64,000 nt of DNA from an uncultured Tateyamaria sp. (GCF_947494755.1 NZ_CANLVZ010000006.1:124001-188000), one strand, 5' to 3'. Positions 25,198 to 33,368 are shown, counted from the stretch's first letter. Numbers and translations: made by a program. Notes: generated by a model from the letters alone, not told the origin.

Positions 25198-26256
25198 GTG
25201 ACGGACACAGCAACCCCGACCCGATCCTATGCGGATTTGCCTTGGATACGGAACGCCCGGTTTGATGCCGGGTTCATTTTTGGACTACTCGCCCTGTCGT
25301 GCATCACCGGATTGGTGATCTTGTACGAACCCTCGTTGTTCTACCCCATTCTGGTGATCGACCTGTGGTTTCTGGGCTATCACCATGTCATCTCGACCTT
25401 CACCCGCATCTGTTTCGACAAGGAAAGCTTTCAGGAGCATAAGTTCCTCATGGTCGGCCTGCTGCCCATCGTGATCGTGGCCACCCTGGGTGTGGTCTGG
25501 ATCGCGGGCCTGTGGGTCATCGTCACGATCTATTTCTACTGGCAATGGTATCACTATACCCGCCAAAGCTGGGGCATTTCGCGCGCCTATCGCGGCAAGG
25601 ACCCGCAGGCGGCTTACGAAGATGGCTGGCTTGATCAGGCGATCTTCTATTCGATCCCGGTCTTTGGCATTTTGGCCCGTTCAGCCGAACAGCACCCCAC
25701 CTTTATCGGGATGGAGCTGTGGTCGTTCCCAGTACCCGCCGAAGTGGCCGTGGTGTCAGGCTATATCGCGATGGGTCTGCTGGCCTATTGGGTTCTGGGC
25801 CGCCTGCGCGCGGCCGCCGAGGGCCGTCTGGCCGTCGTCCACACCATGTATATGCTGACGCATTTCGCGATCTTCTATCTCGCGTACATTGCCACCAGCG
25901 ACATCACGTTGGGCTGGCTGATGATCAACATCTGGCACAACGCGCAGTACATTCTGTTCGTGTGGATGTATAACAACAAGCGCTTCAGCGGTGGCGTGGA
26001 CCCGGACGCCAAGTTCCTGTCCTATATTTCGCAATCGGGGCGGCTGTGGCTTTACATGCTGACCTGTATCGCGATCACGGGCGTGATCTACTGGGGCGTT
26101 CTGCGCACGATTGACTGGCTGTTCTTTGCCGGATTGTCGGCCACGATCGTGCTCTACCAGATCGTGAATTTCCACCACTACATGATCGACAGCAAGATCT
26201 GGAAAATGCGCAAGCCCAAAGTGCGTGAAACGCTGGACCTCGCGCCCGGCGAATGA
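25198..26256 (+). CDS. Uncharacterised His-rich polytopic membrane protein
   Basis: 352 residues from a GTG preceded by TTGAGGA at good spacing. About nine hydrophobic helices. Conserved-looking polar clusters at membrane borders: GYHHVISTFTRICFD (about 58), WQWYHYTRQSWGISR (about 118), MINIWHNAQYILFVWMYN (about 240), and NFHHYMIDSKIWKMRKPK near the end. The HH..xD..IWK ending recurs in uncharacterised membrane proteins as far as I know. The His spacing could suggest a metal or haem site, but it does not match the AlkB/fatty-acid-desaturase boxes. Function unknown. A 26-base perfect hairpin follows at 26305, separating it from the Dlt-like operon. Confidence 0.75.
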   Translation: MTDTATPTRSYADLPWIRNARFDAGFIFGLLALSCITGLVILYEPSLFYPILVIDLWFLGYHHVISTFTRICFDKESFQEHKFLMVGLLPIVIVATLGVVWIAGLWVIVTIYFYWQWYHYTRQSWGISRAYRGKDPQAAYEDGWLDQAIFYSIPVFGILARSAEQHPTFIGMELWSFPVPAEVAVVSGYIAMGLLAYWVLGRLRAAAEGRLAVVHTMYMLTHFAIFYLAYIATSDITLGWLMINIWHNAQYILFVWMYNNKRFSGGVDPDAKFLSYISQSGRLWLYMLTCIAITGVIYWGVLRTIDWLFFAGLSATIVLYQIVNFHHYMIDSKIWKMRKPKVRETLDLAPGE

Positions 26257-26304
26257 CTTCACGCTGCGGATGGGACCTCGCGTGCCCATTCCCACCGATC
26301 CTGA

Positions 26305-26330
26305 CAGACGGCAGTTTCAACTGCCGTCTG
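26305..26330 (+). terminator. Perfect hairpin downstream of the His-rich membrane protein gene
   Basis: CAGACGGCAG, six-base loop TTTCAA, CTGCCGTCTG (extendable to 12 bp). No T tract, so it may be a 3'-end stabiliser or a Rho-dependent end rather than an intrinsic terminator. Confidence 0.5.
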
Positions 26331-26409
26331 ATCTGGGTCAAACGGGGCGATTGTCCCTTCGAATATAACCAACGACCCGCGCCACCCGCTGCTTTGCAAA
26401 GCGGCCCAA

Positions 26410-27303
26410 ATGACCAAAGGGCTTATCAAATTGACCAGCCGCCAGCCAGACGATGCCAGAGCCGCGCAGGCCCGCTTGCCCGCGCGCAAGGTGGCGTTCT
26501 GTGCCAGCACCGGGCGCACCGCGACAACGTTTCTGGCCGCGACGCTGAACGCCTTGCCCGACGTCATCGCCCTGCACGAAGGGCAGTTGCCCGACAAAGA
26601 GCGCACACCGCAACTGCCGCTGATCAATTTTCACGCCCGCAAAGCGTGGTTCGACCCTGCTTTTGCCCGTCAGCTTGTTGCAGACATGCGCGGGGGCGAT
26701 GCCATCGCGCAAGCGGCAGGTGACGCCTGCCTGCTTGTCGACATCGCATTCAACAACGCACCGTTTCTGGATGCGCTTGCCGATCAACACCCCACCGCCC
26801 GGCTGCTCGCAATCTTTCGCAGATGCGAAGGGTTCGTGCGCTCGGCCACCATAGTGGAGGGCGAAGATGATCAGCCCGCAGGCTGGCCCGCCCCCGACAA
26901 ACCCTTGAGTGACCGGGAAAAGTTCATCTCAATGGGGCGGCTCAAACCGCAAAAAGGCACGCCCGAGGATCAAAGCTGGCCCTCATGGACCGCTATTCAA
27001 CGGAATATCTGGCTCTGGTCAGCCACAAACGTTCACTTGCTGGAGCGCACGCGCACCCTGCCCAACTGCCACCCCGTCATTTACGAGGACCTGAGCGCGG
27101 ACCCCGAAAAATTCTGGACCATCCTACTCACCCATCTTGATCACTTCACACCCGACACGCTGGCCCGCTGCGTGGAGCGGTCCGTCGCCAAGGTGAACAC
27201 CCGCACATCCTATCAGGTCGGCCCGGCTGACACATGGTCCGGCCCCGAACGGGACCTCTATCAACGCCTTGCCCTTCCATTGGAGAACGAAATCTATGGC
27301 TGA
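26410..27303 (+). CDS. Sulfotransferase-like protein, first gene of the Dlt-like operon
   Basis: 297 residues, soluble. The N-terminal P-loop-like FCASTGRTATTFLAATLNALP (about residues 34-54) fits the PAPS 5'-phosphosulfate-binding loop of sulfotransferases. LLAIFRRCEGFVRSA (about 135-150) fits the 3'-phosphate-binding motif, with Arg and Ser eight residues apart. A catalytic His is not certain; LHEGQLPD at about residue 57 is a candidate. Such enzymes move sulfate from PAPS to a hydroxyl or amine. It overlaps the acyl-carrier gene by 8 bases, so it belongs to the operon, an addition not found in classical dlt operons. Could also be a non-sulfating homologue. Confidence 0.7.
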   Translation: MTKGLIKLTSRQPDDARAAQARLPARKVAFCASTGRTATTFLAATLNALPDVIALHEGQLPDKERTPQLPLINFHARKAWFDPAFARQLVADMRGGDAIAQAAGDACLLVDIAFNNAPFLDALADQHPTARLLAIFRRCEGFVRSATIVEGEDDQPAGWPAPDKPLSDREKFISMGRLKPQKGTPEDQSWPSWTAIQRNIWLWSATNVHLLERTRTLPNCHPVIYEDLSADPEKFWTILLTHLDHFTPDTLARCVERSVAKVNTRTSYQVGPADTWSGPERDLYQRLALPLENEIYG

Positions 27304-27547
27304 TCCCACCCAAGACAAAATCATCGCCATCATTCAGGACATACTGCAAGAAGATGCAGGCGGCGCGGCCGTCGAAGTGACGCCTGATGCGTCCATGGAA
27401 ACGCTGCCTGCGTGGGACTCCATGTCGTTCATGAAAGTGTTCATGGCCATCAACGAAGCCTTTGGGATCGACCCCGATTTTGACGATGCGGTGCACTATA
27501 CGTCGGTTCCGGCGCTGACGGCCTATATCAAAAGCGTCCGTGCATAA
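27296..27547 (+). CDS. Acyl carrier protein, DltC-like
   Basis: 83 residues from the ATG at 27296 (GGAG ten bases ahead). Four-helix carrier with the phosphopantetheine attachment motif WDSMSFMKV (Ser42 or so), preceded by the acidic helix typical of ACPs. Length and position (beside the adenylating enzyme) fit DltC, the D-alanyl carrier. It must be primed by a phosphopantetheinyl transferase encoded elsewhere. Its TAA shares one base with the next ATG (TAATG), implying coupled translation. Confidence 0.9.
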   Translation: MADPTQDKIIAIIQDILQEDAGGAAVEVTPDASMETLPAWDSMSFMKVFMAINEAFGIDPDFDDAVHYTSVPALTAYIKSVRA

Positions 27548-29061
27548 TGCTGCAGGGTGACGACAGCCGGCGCGCTTTGCTCGACGCCATGCGCGCTGTT
27601 GTTGCAGCCAATGCTGAGCGAATTGCAGTGCGTGAGCATGACGGCGACGTCACATATGAGGCTTTCGGGCAGCTGATCGCCACGGCATATGCCGCCATTG
27701 AGGCGGCAGCACCGACGACAGACACGCCCATTGGCATCCTCCTTGACCGCTCTGCCAACGCCTATGCGGCGATCTGGGCCGCGATTGCGCATGGTCGCCC
27801 CTATGTGCCGCTCAACACCCGCTACCCCGTCAGCAGATTGCGCGACATCGTACGCAACGCCGGGATCGATGCGATTGTGTGTACGAAAGCCACCCAGCCC
27901 CACGGCGACAAACTGGGCGGCGTATTGGCGTTGATGGATCAGGAGGATACCCCACCCGCGCAAACGGGTTTTGATTGGGGCCAAGGCAAAACAGCGGGCA
28001 AAACAGCCTATATCCTGTTCACATCGGGATCGACGGGTGCGCCCAAGGGCGTGCCTGTGTCGTACAGCAATCTCGCCTCATTCGTGACCAATATGAACGC
28101 GGTCATCCCCTACCGCCCGGACGATATCTGTTCGCAGGTTTGCGAATTGTCGTTTGATTTCAGCGTGCACGAAATCTACCTCGCCCTGCTGAACGGTTGC
28201 ACCCTGTGCCCGGCCCGCCAGATCGACCTGTTCAATCCAGCCCACTACATCGCCAGCCGCGCCATCACCGTCTGGATCTCCGTGCCCTCCCTCGCGCGCG
28301 TCATTCTCAACAACGGTCTGTCGGCCAAAACGCCCCTCGGCACTGTCCGCCTCAGCATCTTCAACGGCGAGGCGTTGACGGCACCCCTTGCACAAGAGTG
28401 GAGCAAAGCGGCCTCCAATGCGACAATCTGGAACACGTATGGGCCGACCGAATGCACCGTGGCCGTCACGGCCCTGTGCTGGCAGGACGACCCTGCGCTG
28501 GTATCGGCGGATGTGGTGGCGATCGGCACGCCCCTTCCCAATTGCGCGACGGCCCTATTGCATGGTGATGTGATCAGCCCAACAGGGACCGCCCCCGACG
28601 ACACGCGGGGTGAGTTGCTGCTGTCGGGGCCGCAGCTTTTTGACGGCTACCTTGATCCAAATCTGGCTGAGCCCTTCGTGACCGATACTGCGGGCACCCG
28701 GCACTACCGCACGGGCGACAATGCCATGTGGCGCGATGGTCGTCTGTACCATCTGGGGCGGGTTGATCACCAGGTAAAGATTGGCGGTCACCGGATCGAG
28801 TTGCTTGAGATTGAGCATCGCGTGCGGGCCAACCTGGGCAGTGAGGCGGTGGCCGTGATCGCCCACCCCGACATCCAACCCACTGAACTTGTGCTGTTTT
28901 ATTCCGGCGCGCAGGAGCCTCCAACCTTGACGGCAGAGGCACTGGGCCTACCAGGCTACATGATTCCCAAACGCGCAATAGAACTTGAGGCGATGCCCAC
29001 AAGTGCCCACGGCAAACTGGATCGGGCCGCCCTTCGTGCCTTGGCGGATCAGCCGAGATGA
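27547..29061 (+). CDS. DltA-like amino-acid/acyl adenylating enzyme
   Basis: 504 residues, the same length as classical DltA. Adenylation-domain core motifs in order: A3 YILFTSGSTGAPKGV, A4 LSFDFSVHEIYLALL, A5 NTYGPTECTV, then GELLLSGPQLFDGYL, A7 YRTGD, A8 GRVDHQVKIGGHRIELLEIE, and the A10 lysine in AHGKLDRAAL. The A4 Asp in FDFS is the residue that binds the alpha-amino group in amino-acid-activating enzymes including DltA, so the substrate is probably an amino acid (D-Ala is the obvious guess, not proven). It should load the carrier encoded just upstream. ATGA overlap with the next gene. Confidence 0.88.
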   Translation: MLQGDDSRRALLDAMRAVVAANAERIAVREHDGDVTYEAFGQLIATAYAAIEAAAPTTDTPIGILLDRSANAYAAIWAAIAHGRPYVPLNTRYPVSRLRDIVRNAGIDAIVCTKATQPHGDKLGGVLALMDQEDTPPAQTGFDWGQGKTAGKTAYILFTSGSTGAPKGVPVSYSNLASFVTNMNAVIPYRPDDICSQVCELSFDFSVHEIYLALLNGCTLCPARQIDLFNPAHYIASRAITVWISVPSLARVILNNGLSAKTPLGTVRLSIFNGEALTAPLAQEWSKAASNATIWNTYGPTECTVAVTALCWQDDPALVSADVVAIGTPLPNCATALLHGDVISPTGTAPDDTRGELLLSGPQLFDGYLDPNLAEPFVTDTAGTRHYRTGDNAMWRDGRLYHLGRVDHQVKIGGHRIELLEIEHRVRANLGSEAVAVIAHPDIQPTELVLFYSGAQEPPTLTAEALGLPGYMIPKRAIELEAMPTSAHGKLDRAALRALADQPR

Positions 29062-30185
29062 CCCGTCCTGCGGTCTTCAGATGGCTGTGCGTGGGGCTGA
29101 CCTGCGCTTTGGTGGCCATCTTGCTGTGGCTCGATCAGACCCGCGGCGGCCCTGCGAGCCTATTGTCGCGTTGCAACCTCATGCTTGCCCGCGCGGAGGC
29201 TGCCCCTGCAGATGTCCTGATCCTTGGCACCAGCCGAAGTGCTGTCGCGCTTGACCCCTTCGCACTATCAGCATTTTTGGAAGAGGCCAAAGGCAGGTCT
29301 GTTTCCGTGGATCGCATCGCGATTGGCAACAACTCCTTCCGTGCCGCAGATGCGTTCTTGCAAACCTATCTGGACCGGCGCGGTGGCCCGGATGTCGTGG
29401 TGCTGGAATTGATGTTCATGTCCGAGCGCACAGTCAATCGGTTGGCGCGCGCCCATCCCGGCACTGCAGCCGAAAGCTACATTTATACGCGCGATATCAA
29501 TCTGATGACCTATCCGCAATTGCTGTCGCAGGACGCGGTCGGGATGCCCTTCACCACTTCGGAAAGCGCGATCAACCTGTGGCATATGCGTCTGCGCGGT
29601 CTGGCGCTGCGGACTGGCGCGCTGACCTATCAATTTGCCAAACACCCGATCCAAAACTGGCAGTTGTCTGATTGCGGACCCAAAGAGTGGACGAAAGAAC
29701 CGGAGTGGGCCGAAGACTTTGCGTTCAGCTGGGGTGAATTCGTGCCCGACCAACCCCTGCCCGCCATGATCGACACGCTTGAGGCCGAGGTCATGGCATA
29801 CACCACCCGCGCCCTCGAAAACGGCGCGGCAGAGGCGGGCGATGCGCCGACGCCATACGCCTATGATTTCGATGCGCCGTACCGGCGTGGCGAGATGGAA
29901 ATTCTGGACGGGATGGTGCAGGCGCTTCACGCCGCTGGCGCGCGCACGGTGCTGGTGCCGCTGACTCTTGCGGGCACGCAGCCAGACCCGGACGATTTGG
30001 CGCGCCTTGCGCAAAGGTTTGAGGGGCAGGCAGCGATCTTTGATGTCTATGGTGCGATTACGTCCGATTTCAGCGCGCTTTGGTATGATGACGCGCATGT
30101 CCAGCAGTATCCGGTCGGGGCCCTCACCACGACATTGATGGCGGATCACATCCTGCACGCAGCCTCTACGGATACAGCCAAGTGA
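29058..30185 (+). CDS. DltD-like membrane-anchored SGNH protein
   Basis: 375 residues. One N-terminal membrane anchor (about residues 7-27) places the rest in the periplasm. LILGTSRSAVAL near residue 55 holds the probable nucleophile Ser, as in the GxS block of DltD/SGNH enzymes. DDAHVQQYP near residue 335 supplies the DxxH catalytic pair at the C-terminus, as in DltD. In Gram-positive bacteria DltD acts on the outer face, together with DltB, in the last D-alanyl transfer. Here the acceptor is unknown. Starts inside the adenylating gene's stop (ATGA) and ends in a GTGA overlap with the MBOAT gene. Confidence 0.8.
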   Translation: MTRPAVFRWLCVGLTCALVAILLWLDQTRGGPASLLSRCNLMLARAEAAPADVLILGTSRSAVALDPFALSAFLEEAKGRSVSVDRIAIGNNSFRAADAFLQTYLDRRGGPDVVVLELMFMSERTVNRLARAHPGTAAESYIYTRDINLMTYPQLLSQDAVGMPFTTSESAINLWHMRLRGLALRTGALTYQFAKHPIQNWQLSDCGPKEWTKEPEWAEDFAFSWGEFVPDQPLPAMIDTLEAEVMAYTTRALENGAAEAGDAPTPYAYDFDAPYRRGEMEILDGMVQALHAAGARTVLVPLTLAGTQPDPDDLARLAQRFEGQAAIFDVYGAITSDFSALWYDDAHVQQYPVGALTTTLMADHILHAASTDTAK

Positions 30186-31267
30186 TTGATCCGCTCTCCT
30201 TTCTGATCCTTATTCTTTTGTCCTTTGGGCTGTCTCAGATTGCCTTTGCCCATCACTTTGCAAACCGGCTGTTCTGGATGGTGGTGCCGGGGATCTACCT
30301 GCTTTTCGTGGTGCACCCGCTGGCCTTGCTGTTTGCACTGGCCTGTTTTTGCGCCAGCACGATCCTGTTCGCGATCGGGCGGATCACGCACAGCGCATGG
30401 CTGAAATCCCGCCTGCCCTACATGATTTTGCTGCTGCTTTTTGTGCCTGATATCAGTCTGTTGATCGGCAATGCACCGATCCTGTGGTTGGGCAGTGCAT
30501 TTTTCATCATCCGCCAGATGATGACCACAGCGCAGGCCATCAAAAGCGAGGCAAGCTTTGACGCGTTCATTCCGGCCCTGTTGATCGCGACCTTCTTTGT
30601 GGCCGCTTTGCCCTCTGGTCCGGTCTTTCACGGGCTGAAGATGTGGCGCGAGGTGCAAAAGAACAATCCGCCGAACTACGCTGAGGGTTTCTACCGACTG
30701 TTCGAAGGCTTCGTCTATCTGTTCGCTATTGCCGGTTTCCTGAGCATGTTCGTCAGCCGCATCGACGTGGTGCAGGCGATCAACAGCGCGCAGGGCGACA
30801 CGCTTGTATGGGCGCTCAACTACATTCTGCTCAAGCCGCTTGTCGGGTTCGGGTTTCTGTTTGCGACCTTCTATGGCTATTCCCGGATGGCCGAGGGCAC
30901 AGCGCTGCTATTTGGTTTCGAGGTGCCGCAGAACTTCAACAAACCGCATCTGGCCCGCGATCTTGGCGATTTCTGGAAGCGTTGGCACCGCTCGATGGCC
31001 GAATTCGTGATGCAGTACATCTACTTGCCGCTGCTCGTCACCACGTCGCGCACCAAACTGGCGCTGATTTCGGCCTTTGGGTTCATGGGGCTGTGGCACA
31101 ACTTTTCGCTCAGCTTTCTGATCTGGGGCGTGGGGCACGGCCTTGCGCTGTCCTATGCGCTGCCTTGGGCCAAACGCGTCAAGGTTCCGCCCCTGACGTT
31201 GCGGATCACGTCACTGGCCTATGTCGTCTTTTTGTCAGCGATTGCGCATGGAGTATGGACGCTATGA
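30182..31267 (+). CDS. DltB-like MBOAT acyltransferase
   Basis: 361 residues from a GTG that overlaps the previous stop (GTGA). About ten membrane helices. MBOAT signature: FNKPHLARDLGDFWKRWHRSMAEFV with the WKRWH.S element, then YIYLPL, and GFMGLWHNFSLSFLIWGVGHG with the invariant membrane His in MGLWH. DltB-type MBOATs take an acyl or aminoacyl group from the cytoplasmic carrier protein and pass it across the membrane. Somewhat shorter than DltB (about 390-410). Translationally coupled to the microprotein gene (ATGA). Confidence 0.87.
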   Translation: MIDPLSFLILILLSFGLSQIAFAHHFANRLFWMVVPGIYLLFVVHPLALLFALACFCASTILFAIGRITHSAWLKSRLPYMILLLLFVPDISLLIGNAPILWLGSAFFIIRQMMTTAQAIKSEASFDAFIPALLIATFFVAALPSGPVFHGLKMWREVQKNNPPNYAEGFYRLFEGFVYLFAIAGFLSMFVSRIDVVQAINSAQGDTLVWALNYILLKPLVGFGFLFATFYGYSRMAEGTALLFGFEVPQNFNKPHLARDLGDFWKRWHRSMAEFVMQYIYLPLLVTTSRTKLALISAFGFMGLWHNFSLSFLIWGVGHGLALSYALPWAKRVKVPPLTLRITSLAYVVFLSAIAHGVWTL

Positions 31268-31377
31268 CCCCTCGCCTGCAGCGTATCCTCTACCTCGCGG
31301 TTTGCCTGGGCATTCTGGTGCTGTGGATCTGGTATGGCCAGTTCGAAGCGGTCGAGGCCCCCTACGTCCGCTTCTGA
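31264..31377 (+). CDS. 37-residue membrane microprotein, DltX-like
   Basis: Starts inside the MBOAT stop codon (ATGA) and ends TGA at 31375-31377. Sequence plan: short basic N-terminus (MTPRLQR), one hydrophobic helix (about residues 8-24, ILYLAVCLGILVLWIWY), then GQFEAVEAPYVRF. The C-terminus PYVRF puts a Tyr four residues from the end followed by an aromatic terminal residue. DltX of Gram-positive dlt operons has the same design: about 50 residues, one helix, and a C-terminal F-x-Y-x-x-F with Tyr at position -4. That Tyr has been proposed to carry the D-alanyl group between DltB and the outer face. Overlap, gene order and C-terminus together argue it is real. Ends 3 bases before a convergent gene. 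Confidence 0.8.
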   Translation: MTPRLQRILYLAVCLGILVLWIWYGQFEAVEAPYVRF

Positions 31378-31380
31378 CCT

Positions 31381-32274
31381 CTAGCGCGCCAGAAAGGCCA
31401 GCACCTTGTCGGCGAGCGCTTGCGGCACCTCTTCGGGGATGGCGTGACCACAGGGCAAGGCGTACCCCGTCACGTCATCCGCCTTTTCGCGCCATGTCTG
31501 CGCCACATCATAGGTCTGGCCCACCACGCCGTCTGCCCCCCAGATCGCACACAGGGGGGCCCTGATCCGCGCCTCTGCATCCGCCGCATCATGGTCCAGA
31601 TCAAGGCTGGCGGCGGCCCGGTAATCTTCGCAAATGGCGTGGATCGTGGCCGGGTCGCGATAGCAGCGCAGGTATTCCGCGATGACCTCTTCGCTGACCG
31701 CGCCGGGCACTTTGACCTGCCCCGCGATGTGACGACGCAGGAAATATTCCGGGTCCGATCCGATCATCCGTTCCGGCAGATCAAAGGGTTGGATCAAGAA
31801 GAACCACCAGAAATACCGCGTGGCAAAATCCTGATCCGTACGCGCGTACATCGTTGCGGTCGGCGCGATGTCGATCACCACGACCCGCTCGACAGCGTGC
31901 GGATGATCCAGCGCCATGCGATGGGCGACCCGCCCACCCCGATCGTGGCCAATCACCGCAAACTGCTTGTGCCCAAGTGCGCGCATCACCTCCACCTGCT
32001 CGCGCGCCATGACCCGTTTGGAATAGGGCGCATGATCGCTGTCGCTGGCAGGCCTGTCGCTGTCCCCGTAGCCGCGCAGGTCGGGCGCGATCACACGGTA
32101 TCCGGCCTCTACCAGCAGGGGTGCGAGCTTGCGCCATGCGATATGGGTCTGGGGATGGCCATGCAGCAACAGCAGCGGTGGCCCTTCCCCGGCGGCGGCG
32201 TAGTTGATGCGCACCCCGTCCACGCGCACGTGATCCACCTCGAAACCGGGGATAAACCGCGAAGGCTGGCCCAT
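31381..32274 (-). CDS. Haloacetate/fluoroacetate dehalogenase-type alpha/beta hydrolase
   Basis: 297 residues from the ATG overlapping the upstream TAA (TAATG). Alpha/beta hydrolase with nucleophile Asp111 in GHDRGGR, Arg112 and Arg115, Asp135 in VVIDIAPT, CEDYRAAASLDLDHD (Tyr218) and the base His277 in CGHAIPEE. Positions track fluoroacetate dehalogenase RPA1163 (D110, R111, R114, D134, H155, W156, Y219, H280) with an offset of +1 at the first four. The H155 equivalent is Trp156 here (RYFWWFF), so the halide pocket is altered. Last gene of a catabolic operon; may hydrolyse 2-haloacids or a related ester. Confidence 0.85.
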   Translation of the reverse strand: MGQPSRFIPGFEVDHVRVDGVRINYAAAGEGPPLLLLHGHPQTHIAWRKLAPLLVEAGYRVIAPDLRGYGDSDRPASDSDHAPYSKRVMAREQVEVMRALGHKQFAVIGHDRGGRVAHRMALDHPHAVERVVVIDIAPTATMYARTDQDFATRYFWWFFLIQPFDLPERMIGSDPEYFLRRHIAGQVKVPGAVSEEVIAEYLRCYRDPATIHAICEDYRAAASLDLDHDAADAEARIRAPLCAIWGADGVVGQTYDVAQTWREKADDVTGYALPCGHAIPEEVPQALADKVLAFLAR

Positions 32275-33353
32275 TATCCAGCCGCCAGCAGCGCATCGGC
32301 CACTGCCGCGCCGCATGTGGCCGTGTCTGCCGTCCCGCCCAGATCGGGGGTGCGCAAGGATGGCTCGACCAAGACGGCCTCAATCGCGGATACGATGGCG
32401 GCCCCAGCCTCGGGTTGGCCCAGATGGTCCAGCATCATCGCCCCCGCCCATATCTGCCCAATCGGATTGGCGACCCCTTTGCCAGCGATGTCCGGGGCCG
32501 AGCCGTGGACCGGTTCAAACAATGACGGAAAGCGCCCCTCGGGATTGATATTGCCCGAAGGTGCGATACCGATGGTGCCGGTACACGCCGGGCCGAGGTC
32601 GGACAGGATATCCCCGAACAGGTTCGAGGCGACCACCACGTCAAACCAGTCGGGATGCAGCACGAACTGGGCGGTCAGGATGTCGATATGGTACTTGTCG
32701 ACCTTGATGTCGGGATAGGCTTTGGCCATCTCTTCGACCCGTTCGTCCCAATAGGGCATCGTGATCGAAATGCCGTTGGATTTCGTGGCCGAGGTCAGAT
32801 GCCCGCCCCGCTTGGCCGCCAGATCAAAAGCGTATTTCAGGATGCGGTCCACGCCCACCCGGCTCATCACCGTTTCCTGTATCACCACCTCACGCTCGGT
32901 GCCCGCGAACATGCGCCCCCCGATCGAAGAATACTCGCCTTCGGTGTTTTCGCGCACGATCATCATGTCGATATCTTCGGGATTGCGCCCTGCCAAAGGC
33001 AGCGGCACGCCGGGCATCGCGCGCGCCGGGCGCAGGCTGACATATTGGTCGAACTCGCGGCGAAACTGCAGCAGCGACCCCCAAAGCGAGACGTGATCGG
33101 GCACCACATCGGGCCAGCCCACCGCGCCGAAGAAGAGCGCGTCGCTGTCCTGCACCCGCGCCTTCCAGTCATCGGGCATCATCTGCCCGTGTTTCTGGTA
33201 GTAGTCGACGGACGAAAAATCATGATCGGTGAACTCGAACCCAAGGTCGAACCGCTTGGCCGCTGCTTCAAGCACTCGGACCCCTTCGGGCGTCGTTTCC
33301 TTGCCAATTCCATCGCCGGGGATGACCGCAATCTTGAGTGTATTGGTCGCCAT
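32274..33353 (-). CDS. Tartrate dehydrogenase/decarboxylase-type (TtuC) oxidoreductase
   Basis: 359 residues from the ATG giving MATNTLKIAVIPGDGIGKET (GGGA ribosome site close by). Isocitrate/isopropylmalate dehydrogenase fold; GAVGWPDVVPDHVSLWGSLLQFRREFDQY and RENTEGEYSS are the tartrate-dehydrogenase subgroup marks, and LHPDWFDVVVASNLFGDILSD carries the metal-binding Asp residues. TDHs use NAD and Mn2+/Mg2+ on tartrate, D-malate or related hydroxy-diacids; this may be the true activity here. Overlaps the hydrolase by one base; the FGE-like gene ends 15 bases upstream. Confidence 0.9.
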   Translation of the reverse strand: MATNTLKIAVIPGDGIGKETTPEGVRVLEAAAKRFDLGFEFTDHDFSSVDYYQKHGQMMPDDWKARVQDSDALFFGAVGWPDVVPDHVSLWGSLLQFRREFDQYVSLRPARAMPGVPLPLAGRNPEDIDMMIVRENTEGEYSSIGGRMFAGTEREVVIQETVMSRVGVDRILKYAFDLAAKRGGHLTSATKSNGISITMPYWDERVEEMAKAYPDIKVDKYHIDILTAQFVLHPDWFDVVVASNLFGDILSDLGPACTGTIGIAPSGNINPEGRFPSLFEPVHGSAPDIAGKGVANPIGQIWAGAMMLDHLGQPEAGAAIVSAIEAVLVEPSLRTPDLGGTADTATCGAAVADALLAAG

Positions 33354-33368
33354 CAATGTGTCCCTTTC

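Noticed and set aside
26256-31377. The 26.4-31.4 kb operon as a nonribosomal peptide or polyketide cluster
   Set aside because: Only one free-standing adenylation enzyme and one carrier, no condensation, ketosynthase or thioesterase domains; the MBOAT, SGNH and microprotein fit a Dlt-type system better.
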